Shown piece after piece: positions 1-10,700 of a DNA stretch of 64,000 nucleotides (the stretch's first letter is position 1; every line of letters starts with the position of its first letter). The position numbers and the translations under genes are program-made. The notes beneath the pieces are model-generated. The model made no database searches. It saw only the letters and a list, made by a program, of their open reading frames with translations, and had not been told where the DNA came from. The DNA comes from Solanum dulcamara (taxonomy: Eukaryota > Streptophyta > Magnoliopsida > Solanales > Solanaceae), in contig NC_077242.1 of assembly GCF_947179165.1 (NCBI RefSeq), positions 76,179,097 through 76,243,096 of the forward strand, read 5' to 3'.

Positions 1-1333
1 TGTTGAAGACAATTTTTGCTCTTTCATGAGTTGTTCCTTTAATTTTAAGTCGGTGCATAACTCCATTACAACCACATTTATCATGCCGATAAGATCACCA
101 TAGGTAAGATAATTATAGGGTATTTCCCCTTCACATCTATCACGGATTTTTGTCCGTACCTTTTCTGCAAACAACGGGGGAAGACCGCTAATAAATCGTT
201 CTTTCTAGATATCATTATTACAGTCTGATCTAATCATAACTTTATTGATAAACATGTCTTTATACTATTTGAAATCTGTCAATCTCTTACGGTGGAGATT
301 ATTGAGGATTTATAGAATTCTGTCTTGGAAAAGCTTTGGTTCTCCAATGAAGTGCTTGGCAATGCTGTATAACAGGGTAGCAATAGCATCTTCTATTGCT
401 ACTTGGGTTGCTACTTCTGTTCCATTTTAAGTTTTGACAACCTGTTGATTTGTCACAACATTTTGGATGCTAGCTTTATCTTCTTCTGTGAGATAATTAT
501 CCCACCAATGTCTTAGCATCCCAGTAAATCCTTCTATAATCATGGTAGCAGCTTGTTTATCAGTACTATTTCTGAGTTTATAAGCAGTAATGGGTATTCC
601 CATCTCATGAAGCTTGTTATAAATTTGATGCTCTGGCAGACCATCAATCTTCCATTCTGTGATACTTCTTCCATCATTAGAGGATGATGACAAAAATATA
701 TTTTCCTCAAACTGCATGTCTGGGAAGGAAGGTCTGTTGTAATAATTCTTCTTAGTATTATATCGGTCTTTACTGATATATTGAATCTGTCCTTTTGATT
801 CATTAATCATCCCTAGTTTGCTACTAGAGGGGTTTCCAGTAAGCTTGAGTTTGGAGAGATGATCATTGATCATTTCCAAAAGATTCTTGGAGTTACTGAA
901 TTAATCAGTAAGTTTGGGGAATTTTTCTCGAGAAAATTCAGGAATTTTGGAAATAGGATTAGTCTCTAGGTTATGACTATACTTTGAGGGACTTGGTTTA
1001 TCTCTAATAGAGATAGATCCTTTCGAATCTTCTATTTGTTTAGAAACAGCATATAGGGGCTGGTTAGTATAGTTGTTTTATTCCAGGATTTATTGACATC
1101 AGCAGTGGTAATCAGACTGGTATCTTTCTCAATATTTCTTTTGAAAGGAGAAGCTTGAATAATTTCTTCCCTGTATGGTATGCTGATTCCTTCAAGAGGG
1201 GGAATAGTGCTTTCTATCACTTGGTCTTTGGTATACCATTTATTTACCAGAACCTATAAATATGAATTCTTTTCATCTATTTGTCCAGAATATTAAAACC
1301 ATTTAAAGAACTCTATTTCGGTTCCAAATATCT
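1..1333 (-). pseudogene. Endogenous caulimovirid-like coat-protein/gag region, decayed and cut by window edge
   Basis: On the minus strand this stretch holds broken reading frames that follow the movement-protein region in the order expected for a plant pararetrovirus polyprotein. The longest open piece (879-427, 150 codons) contains a tryptophan-rich segment, GFTGMLRHWWDNYLT, typical of the capsid/gag part of caulimovirid-like elements. A further open piece (about 205-1) with GLPPLFAEKVRTKIRD continues the same region and leaves the window. Stops and frame changes separate the pieces, including a stop near 210 and several between 1330 and 880, so no intact protein can be made. Capsid-type zinc finger, protease and reverse transcriptase would lie beyond position 1 and cannot be seen. 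A Ty3-type gag is the alternative, but the upstream movement-protein similarity favours a caulimovirid. Assignment is from remembered family features, not a search. Confidence 0.7.
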
Positions 1334-2468
1334 TCATATTTTAAACCATTTGTTTCTAAAAGAGATTCGTTGATCCCTAGAATAATTGGCTTTATACCAT
1401 TCTACCTTTTGTTGATGTTCCAGAAATTTCCATAAGCAGCTTAATTCCTTTTCATCGGGGATAAAATTTCCGGTAGTAAGAACTCCAAGGGAACTTTTCC
1501 TCTTGTGAACTTCTGGTTTCATGTCACTGGGTGTTGGGCTTATTGAGTCAGTAGCCGCTTCATAATAAACTTTTGGGATAGTCTTGGAAAAATCTACTCC
1601 TTGAAATTTTCCATGATCTACCTCAGTTGTATCTTTCTCCAAGGGATAAAAAGAAGAAGGTTTGGCCGAAGACATTCTTCTACTTGAAGAAGCTTGGCTT
1701 TGAGAGTTGGATCTAAGGAATTTAAGATTTATAGATCCATATGAAAATCGTATAACCCTGTCAATTTGAGATCGTTTAGATTGAATGGGTTGAGGGACAG
1801 TGATGGTGTCAAATTGCCACTCATCATTCGAAAGAATATCATTCAATTTAAGGATCTGGGAACAAAAGTAGTATGGTGCTCTTGGTTAGATTCCATGAGC
1901 ATAGTGACTCCTTTAACGCTAGTAATATACCTGTATATTATTGCTATTTCTCTAGTATCTACCCTGCTATTCATATTCTTGGTTTTAACATTGAGAGTCA
2001 AAGTATCCATGATGTTAGGGTCATGAATATCTACCGAGAAATTAAGGTAGCAATTAAAGTTACCGGGTCGTTGGCTAGGTTACTTTGTAAGACTCCTAAT
2101 AGAGAATCATCAAAATTAAACAGTCTATCATCTCTAAGAAGCAGATAAATAGGGATATCCAAACCTTTACAGAAAAGAAGTTTAACAACAACTTGAACAA
2201 GACCTATGTGAAGGACTTTAAATTCCTTTTTATATCTATCAATATCACGAGTAATTAGAAGGTTAATAGTTTCAAGAGAATTATTGATAGCAATAGTAGA
2301 CTCACATGTCTTGATACTGTAATTTCTAATCATGTTGAAATTACCAAGTTGATAAATATTTTTAAAAGATTTTTTAGGGATAGACCAATTTTGTAAATCA
2401 TTTTAAACTTTAGAAATGACATGTGTGGAAACATTAATATTCTTAACAATATTTTGGTGATTATCCAT
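1334..2468 (-). pseudogene. Endogenous caulimovirid-like movement-protein region, with stop and frameshifts
   Basis: Minus-strand frames here resemble the 30K-type movement protein of Caulimoviridae, which in an active virus would form tubules for cell-to-cell passage. The likely start is the ATG at 2468-2466. An in-frame TAA lies at 2405-2403. The open piece 2333-2031 carries the conserved-looking segments FKVLHIGLVQVVVKLLF and NFDDSLLGVLQSNL. The frame then breaks near 2031, resumes in another frame, meets a stop near 1845, and continues in a third frame to 1334, where serine-rich linker sequence leads toward the capsid region. The copy is clearly inactive. It is embedded directly beside a satellite array. 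Family call rests on recognised motifs and gene order (primer site, movement protein, capsid). Confidence 0.75.
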
Positions 2469-3050
2469 GGATGAAAAAGTTGTCTTAGACTAAGAGTTTA
2501 CTTTGTTATCATACTAATTAAGAGACATGTGATTAACAATGATATCAAAGTTATATTATAACTACATAACTAAATCTCTGAAGAAATGAAATAGGTTATC
2601 TTGGATCTTACTCAAATAATTTTGCAAGTTATCTTGGAGGTAGGACCATCACTGGGTCAAGCCTATATCATTGGCTCCCACCTTTCAGGCTCCCACACCT
2701 AAGCCGAATATTAATTGGCATCCTCACACTTTAACAAATATTTTGAAACCTCACACCACAATTATAATTACAGAGAGAGATATTTACATCTAATATATAA
2801 AAGATAGCAATATTAATCAAGTTCTCTATATTAATAGGTAATCTGAGTTTAAATTTAGTCTAGACAATAAGAGCTTATCTATTCATGATAAACGAGAATA
2901 CTAAAAATAACTTGGCTTTGATACCAAAACTAGGATCGTAAGTACTCTAAGTAAAAGACGAAGAATTACTCACAATAAGAGTGCTGGATTAAATTGATAG
3001 AAGCTGAAGCTTGAACATTTCTTACAATAATGGAGTGAAAGACTAAAATT
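2469..3050 (-). other. Pararetroviral leader with tRNA-Met primer-binding site
   Basis: Read on the minus strand, positions 2926-2912 give TGGTATCAAAGCCAA. This matches the plant initiator tRNA-Met primer site (TGGTATCAGAGCC) with one mismatch in 13. It lies about 450 bases upstream of the movement-protein start, where reverse transcription of a caulimovirid would be primed. The rest of the leader has no coding potential. The leader ends at about 3050, where the satellite array begins without a visible spacer. Ty3 and Ty1 elements use the same primer, so the site alone does not identify a virus; the order of downstream genes does. Confidence 0.65.
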
Positions 3051-3051
3051 T

Positions 3052-5814
3052 CATGGGCTAATACACACGAAAACTGACAAAATCGTCTAATTCTTGTTGC
3101 ATCACCCTAAAATGCTCCTAAACATCGTAGAAGCCTCGCCGGGGCTACTGAAGTCGTTTCCCAGGTCTCTACGGATGCTAATAAAGAAGAATCCAAGAAA
3201 ATTCGATACGGACCTCCCGATACCTAAAAAATACGTGGGAAAATATAAAAAATTGGCAAAATCACCTAATTCTTGTTGCGTCGCCCCTAAAATGCTCCTA
3301 AATGCCGTAGAAGCCCCGCCGGAACTACCAAATTCATTCCCCAGGTCGTTACGGATGCTACTAAAGAAGAATTCAAGAAAATTTGACCGGAACTACGGCA
3401 CCTAAAAAATCCATTGGCTACCATAGCGAAAAACTGGGAAAATCGCCTACTTACTGTTGGTCACCCCTAAAATGTTCCTAAATGCCGTAGAAACCCTACC
3501 GGGGCTGCTGGAGTCGTTCCCCAGGTTTTACGGATGATACCAAAAAAGATTCCAACAAAATTTGATCCGGTCCCCGGCACCTAAAAAATCTGTGGGCTAA
3601 CATACAAGAAAAACTGGGAAAATCGCCTAATTTCTTTGGCGTCGCCCCTAAAATGCTCCTAAACGCTGTAGAAGCCCCGCCGGAACTACTGAAGTCGTTT
3701 TCAAGGTCGTTACGGATGATACTAAAGAGGAATCTAAAATAATTTGACTAGGACCCCGGGCAACTAAAAAATTCGTCGGCTAACACACGAAAAATTGGCA
3801 AAATAGCCTAATTTATGTTACATCGCCCCTAAAATGCTTCTAAACCCCATATAAGCCCCGTCGGGGCTACTAGAGTAATTCTCAGGTCGTTACTGATGCT
3901 ACTAAACAAGAATATAAGAAAATTCAATCCCGAACCCCGGCACCTAAATAATTCGTGAGCTAACACACACAAAAAAATAGCAAAATTGCCTAATTTCTAT
4001 TTGTCACCTTTAAAATGCTCCTAAACGTCGTAGAAGCCTCGCCATGGCAACCTGAAGTCCGTCACTAGGTCGTTCCGGATGCTACTAAAGAAAAATTCAA
4101 AAAAATTTGACCCAAAACTCCGACTCCTAAAAAATATGTGGGCTAACACACAGGAAAAACTAGTAAAATCGCCTAATTTTTGTTGCGTCGCCCCTAAAGT
4201 GCTCCTAACTGCTGTAGAATCCCCACCGAGACTACTGGAGTCGTTTCCTAATTCGTTACGGATGCTACTGAATAAGAATCCAAGAAAAATTGACCCAGAT
4301 CCCAGCGTCTAAAAAATTCATGGGCTAACACATTCGAAAAACTGGCAAAATCGTCTAATTTCTATTGTATCTCCCCTAAAATGCTTCTAAATAACGTAGA
4401 AGCCCCGCCGGGGAAAATGGAGTGGTTCTCCAATTCATTACGGACGCTACTAAAGAAGAATCCAAGAAAATTCGACCCGAATCGCCGGCACATAAAAAAT
4501 CTGTAGGCTAACACATACGAAAAACAAGCAAAATCGTCTAATCTTGTTGCGTTGCCCTTAAAATGCTTCTAAATACCGTAGAAGCCCTATCAGGCACCTA
4601 AAATATGCCCCGGACCCCAGGCACCTAAAATATTTGTGGGCTAACACACATGAAGAAACCAACAAAATTGCTTAATTTCAGTGCGTCACCCCTAAAATGC
4701 TCTTAAACGCTATAAAAGTCCCGTCAATGCTACTGTAGTCATTCCCAGGTCGTTACGGATGATAGAAAAGAAAAATCCAAGAAAATTTGACAGGGACCCC
4801 CACACCTAAAAATCTGTGGGATACACATATCAAAAAGTGGCAAAATCACATAATTCTTGTTGCGTCGCCCCTAAAATATTCCTAGATATCGTAGAAGTCT
4901 TGTTGGGGCTACTGGTGTCGTCCCCAGGTCGTTATAGATGCTACCAAAGGAGATTCCAAGAAAATTTGACCAGGACTCTGGTACCTAAAAATCTGTGGGT
5001 TAAGACACACGAAAAACTGGCAAAATTTTCTAAATCCTGTTGCATTGCCTCTAACATGCTCTTTAACGCCGTAGAAGCCCCATTGGGGATACTAGAGTTG
5101 TTCCCCAGGTCGTTACAGAAGATAATAAAGAAGAATTCTAGAAAATTCGATCAGGAGACCGGGCACCTAAAAATCTGTGGGCTATCACATACAAAAAACT
5201 AGCAAAATTGTCTAATTCTTGTTACATCGCCCTAAAATGCTTCTAAACATCGTAGAAGCCCCACCGGGGCTATTAGAGTTGTTCTCTAGGTCGTTACGGA
5301 TGGTACTAAAGAAGAATATATAAAAATTCAATCTGGATCTCCGACACCTAAAAAATCCATGGGCTAACACACACGAAAACCTGGCAAAATCGCCTATTTA
5401 CTGTTGCGTCGCCCTAAAATACTCCTAAATATCGTACAAGACCCCCAGGGCTACTGAAATCGTTCCCAGGTTGTTACGGATGCAACTAAAATAAATCCAA
5501 GAAAATTCTACCCGGACCTTCGGCAGCATAAAAAATTCGTGGGTTAAGATACATGAAAAAATTGGCAAAATCGCCTAATTTCAGTTATGTCTCCCCTAAA
5601 ATTCTCCTAAACACCGTAGAAGTTCCATCGGAGCTATTGGAGTCGTTTCACATATCATTACGGTCGCCACTAAAGAAGAATAAAAAAAAATTAGATCCAA
5701 ATCACCCGCACCTAAAAATTTCATGGGATAACACACACCAAAAACTGGCAAAATCGCATAATTCCTATTGCGTCGCCCCTAAAATGCTCTAAATTATCAT
5801 AGAAGCTCGTCGTG
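3052..5814 (+). repeat. 183-bp tandem satellite array, block 1 (about 15 monomers)
   Basis: Monomers recur with a period of about 183 bp. Recognisable landmarks in each unit are GGGCTAACACACACGAAAAA, then AAAATCGCCTAATT, GCGTCGCCCCTAAAATGCTC, CCGTAGAAGCC, GGGGCTACTGGAGTCGTTCC, AGGTCGTTACGGATGCTAC and TAAAGAAGAATCCAAGAAAA. Units are perhaps 75-90% alike, with many single-base changes and small indels, so this is an ageing satellite. Short open frames along it are by-products of the period (61 codons) and are not genes. The block ends inside a monomer at the solo LTR. Confidence 0.95.
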
Positions 5815-7798
5815 TGTAACGACCCTTAATAGTCGTTTTAAATACTAGGGCTTTTTATTTCATAAAACACTCATCCTGTAAATTTTTAATGGGTACTTTG
5901 GACTAATTGATAACTAAGGTTATTTAATGGAGGGGTAACTTTAGATATTTAATTTAATTAGTGGGCTAAATTTATAATTTATTTAATACCCTATACCACT
6001 TGTTCAATACTTATAAAAATATATTAGTAGGGTTATAACCTTTAATACCTAATTAATTAGAAAAGTAAAGAAAAAGAAAGAGGAACTTACGTGCAGCGGA
6101 AGAGGGAAAACAGAGAAGAATGATTAGGTAAGAATTACCTCTACCTCGCAATTGGTTAGCACTAATTATATGTGTATATGGGTTAAGACGTAGTAGCATG
6201 TTAATACAAATCAAAAAGTGTAGGATGAGTTTGGAACGTGACAGTAGTTAATGTTAAGGTTTTAGGTTTTGTAGGGACAAAGTCTTGAAGTTTTCTTTAC
6301 TAACTAATGATTATTAAATGATAAAAAGGTATAAGTGGGTAATGATGTGCTAGTGCTGCATACTTTTAACTTATAAATGGATACCATTGGTTTCTGATTA
6401 TGGCTTCGATGTCCGAAATTCATCTTAGGTTATCACATTATAATTCAAGTTCCGATATATTGAAATAGATAATTAAATAATAGGTATTATACTACATGAA
6501 TACCATTAGAGTTATGATTTTAGAGGAATTAAGGCTTAACCCTAGGCTTGAATTTTTAGGGAATTGATTATAGAGTTGGGTGATTTGTTGGGTCTAGGAT
6601 AGTTATATAGTAATATGAGTGTCTACAGACTCGTGTACTTATGAATATTATATATTTGATAGATTGGAAACGTTCTGAAGCTTCAAAGAAAGGAAAAATA
6701 TTGGTGGATTAGCTTGCTTGACTTCAGTTCTTCGATTGAGGTAGGTTATGGTTTTTTATTCTATATCATAGATAGACTCTTAATAGTGATTGATATTCAT
6801 TAGGTAATGTGTGAAGTTTACTACGCATTTAATTGTTGTGATTTGGATGATTGATATGTTGTTGTGATTGGTCTGAAATCCCGAGGCCATGAAATCCATA
6901 ATCTTGAACTTGCCCTATCAAAAATGGTGCCTTGAATAAAGAAGGCTTGATAAAATATTGTTAATGAAGGGGAATATAATCATGAAGAATGATAAATTAA
7001 TTTGGATCGGGTGTCACATTCCGACACGGTATATTTGGATCAGGTGTCACGTTCCGGCACAGTATATTTGGATCGGGTGTCACGTTCCGATACGGTATTA
7101 TTAGATCGGGTGTCACGTTCCGGCACGGTAATATAAAAAGAGAACAATTTAAAATGACTTAATGCTACCTAATCTCCAATAACTCATTTTCCAAAAGAGT
7201 GTGATGTGGAGGCATGAGTCCTCATGTGTGATCTTGATATTGTTTATTGGTTATGAAATTGTTCATTGTGTCGTCACTTGATCTTGATCTTGTTGGTTGC
7301 CACATATTAAGTGCTACGGTTGATTTTCCGCTATTACTTATTGCATATTGATTCCTATTTTGAGTCGGCCGATGATACCTACTCGGTACATGTTGTCCTG
7401 TACTGACCCCTACTTGTATCTTTCTTTGTTTTATTTGTGGAGTGCAGCGAGTCTTCCATCGGCTTCGACTTGACTTGAGCTCTAGTCAATCTTCAGTTCA
7501 TAAGATTTCAGGGTGAGCTATCCTTCTAGCTGACGATGAATTCTCTTAGTCACGACATGATGTCCTTAGCTTTCGGGCACAGACTATGTCACTTATTTTA
7601 TTTTAGTGTTTGACATTCTAGACTTAGTATTTTAGAATTATATGTCCTTGATGTGATGACTTTCAGGTTTTGGGGAAAATGTATTTATTTGAGCTTCCGC
7701 GTTATTGTTATATTTATTAGTTGGGGTTTGTATCGTTGGTTCTCCCACCTAGCAGGTTAAGTGTGGGTGCCACTCATGGCCCATTTTGGGTCGTGACA
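5815..7798. mobile_element. Solo LTR of a Ty3/gypsy-type retrotransposon, inserted in a satellite monomer
   Basis: The element begins TGTAACGACCC and ends GGGTCGTGACA, has TG...CA termini, and is flanked on both sides by the 5-bp direct repeat TCGTG (5810-5814 and 7799-7803). Removing it with one TCGTG restores a normal satellite monomer (GAAGCTCGTCG then TGGCTACTG). Length is 1,984 bp. It contains no coding sequence, primer site or second LTR, so it is a solo LTR left by recombination between the two LTRs. A related LTR lies at 61219-63002 (shared GGTTCTCCCA and final TGACA parts). Ty3/gypsy is inferred from the ends and size; orientation is assumed to be plus because of the end sequences. 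Confidence 0.88.
7012..7132 (+). repeat. Four tandem ~32-bp repeats inside the solo LTR
   Basis: Four copies of a unit like GGATCGGGTGTCACGTTCCG followed by ACACGGTATATTT occur in a row. Each has an inverted pair (GTGTC ... GACAC) around an ACGTTC centre, so every unit can fold into a small hairpin. The same motif occurs four times in the second LTR at 62236-62346, so the repeats belong to the LTR family and not to the insertion site. Confidence 0.9.
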
Positions 7799-10700
7799 TC
7801 GTGGCTACTGAAGTCATTAACTAGGTCGATAAAGATTCTACCAAAGAAGATTTTATGAAAATTCTACTCTGACCTCTGAACCTAAAGAATTTGTAGGCTA
7901 ACATACACAAAAAACTGGTAAAATCGCCTAATTCCTCTTGCGTCGCCCCTAAAATGCTCCTAAACACTGTAGAAGCCCCACTGGGTCTAATAAAGTCGTT
8001 CTACATGTCGTTATAGATGCTACTAAAAATGAATACAAGAAAATTCGATCCCGACCTCTGTAACGTAAAAAGTCCATGAGATAAGACACACGAAAAACTG
8101 ATAAAATCGCCTAATTTCTGTTGTGTCGCCCTTAAAATGCTCCTAAATATGTTAGAAACCCCGCTATGGCTACTGGAGTCATTCCCAAGTGATTTCGGAC
8201 GCTACCAAAGAATATTTTAAGAAATTTTGACTCGGACCTCCGGCACCATAAAATTCGTGGGCGTTAACATACGAAAAATTGGCAAAATTGCCTAATTCTT
8301 GTTGCATTGCTTCAAAAATGCTCCTAAATGGTGCAGAAGCCCCGCCGAGGCTACTTGAGTTGTTCCCTAGGTCGTTATGGACTCTACTAAAAAAATTCCA
8401 AGAAATTTCAACTCTAACTTTTGGCACCTAAAAAGTCTGTGGGTTAACACACACGAAAAACTGACAAAATCGTCTAATTCCACTTGCATTGCCCCATAAA
8501 TGCTCCAAAACACCGTAAAAGCGCCGACGGTATAGTTGAGTCACTCCCTAGGTCATTACGGATGCCACTAAAGTAGAATCTAAAAAAATTCAACCCGTAC
8601 CTCCGGCACCTAAAAAATCTGTGGGCTAACACACAGGAAAATAAGTAAAAATCGCCTAATTCCTATTGCGTCTTCCCTAAAATGCTCCTTAATGTTGTAG
8701 AACCCCCGACGGGGCTACTAGAATCGTTCCCTAGGTCATTAAGGATGCTACTAAAGAAGAATTCAAAAAAATTTGACACAGGCCCCCGACACATAAAAAA
8801 TTCTTGGGCTAACAGACACGAAACACTAAAAAAATTGCCTAATTTTTTTTGTGTCGCCCCTAAAATACTCCTAAATACCGTAAAGGCCTCTTTGGGGCTA
8901 CTGGAGTCATTCCCTATTTTGTCACGAACACTTTGATTGGAACCCCCCGGGACCTAAAAAATCTGTTGACTAACAAACACAAAAAATGGGCAAAATCGGC
9001 TAATTCCTGTTAAATCGCCCCTAAAATGCTGTTAAACACTGTAGAATTCCTGTCGAGGCTACTCTAGGAGTTCCCTAGGTCGTTAGGAATGCTAATTAAG
9101 AAAAATACAAGAAAATTCAACCTGGACCCTTGGCACCTAAAAATTCTGTAGGCTAACACACACAAAAAAATTGACAAAATCGTCTAATTTTTGTTGCGTA
9201 GTCCCTAAAATACTCTTTAACGCCATAGAAGCTCATCCGGGGCTAATGGAGTTATTATCTAGGTCTTTAAGAATGCTATTAAAGAAGAATCCAATAAAAT
9301 TTAACTCAGACCCCCACCACCTAAAAACTTTATGGCTAACACACACGAAAATCTTGAAAAATTGCTTATTTCCTGTTGCTTTGCCCCTAAAATGCTCTTA
9401 AACACCGTAGAAGCCCTGTCGGAGCTACTGGATTCATTCCCAAGTTTGTTACGGACTCTACCAAAGAATAATCCCTGAAAATTCGATGCGGATCCCTGGC
9501 ACCAAAACAATCTGTGGGCTAACACACGAAAAACTTGATAAATCGCTTAATTCCAGTTGTGTCTCCACTAAAATTCTCCTAAACGCCGTAGAAGCCTCGT
9601 TGGGGCTACCTATATCATTCCCAAGGGAGTTACAGACACTACTAAAGAAGAATCCAAGAAAATTCAACTTGGAACCACGGAACCTTAAAAATCAATGGGC
9701 TAAGATATATGAAAAATTGACAAAATCGCCTAATTCCTAACGCGTCACTCCTAAAATGCTCCTAAACGCCTTAGAAGCCGCAGCGATACCCCAATTCATT
9801 ATGGACGCTACTAAAGAAGAATCTAAGAAAATTATATTCAGATCCCCGGCATCTAAAAAATTAGTGGACTAAGACACACAAAAAACTGGAAAAATCACAT
9901 AATTTTTATTGGGTCAACCCTAAAATGTTTCTAAACACTGTAGAAGCCCCATCAGGGCTTTTGGAATTGTTCTACAGGTCGTTACGAACGTTAATAATGA
10001 AAATTCTGAGAAAATTCAACTCAAACCCCGCACCCAAAAAATACGTAGGCTAACATACACAAAAAAGGTTGCAAAATCGCCTAATTCCTATTATGTCTCC
10101 CCTAAAATGCTCCTAAAAGGTATAGAAGCCCCACCGGGGAAATTGGAGTCATTTTCAGGTCATTACAGACGCTATCAAAGAAGAATCCAAGAACATTCAA
10201 TTCAGACCCCGACACCTAAAAATATTATGGGCTAACACACACGAAGAATAGAAAAAATTGTCTAATTCCTATTACATGGCTCTAAAATTCTCCTAAATTG
10301 TGTGGAAGCCCGCGGGGCAACTCGAGTCATTCCCCAGGTCATTACGGACATTACCAAAGAAGAATCCAAGAACATTCGATTCGGACCTCCGACACCTAAA
10401 AATTCTGTGGGCTAACACACACGAAAAAAATAGACAAAATTGCCCAATTCTTATTGCAATGACCCTAAAATGGTCCTCAGCACCGTAGAAGTCCCACCGG
10501 GGCAACTGGAGTCGTTCCCCAAGTTCTTCCGAATGCTACCAAAGAAGAATCCAAGAAAATTCGACCCGGATCCCCGACACCTAAAACTTCTGTGAGCTAA
10601 CACACACGAAACAAATAGACAAAATCGCCCAATTATTATTACAACGCCCCTAAAATGGTCCTAAGCATCGTAGAAGCCCCTTCAGAGCTACCGGAGTCAT

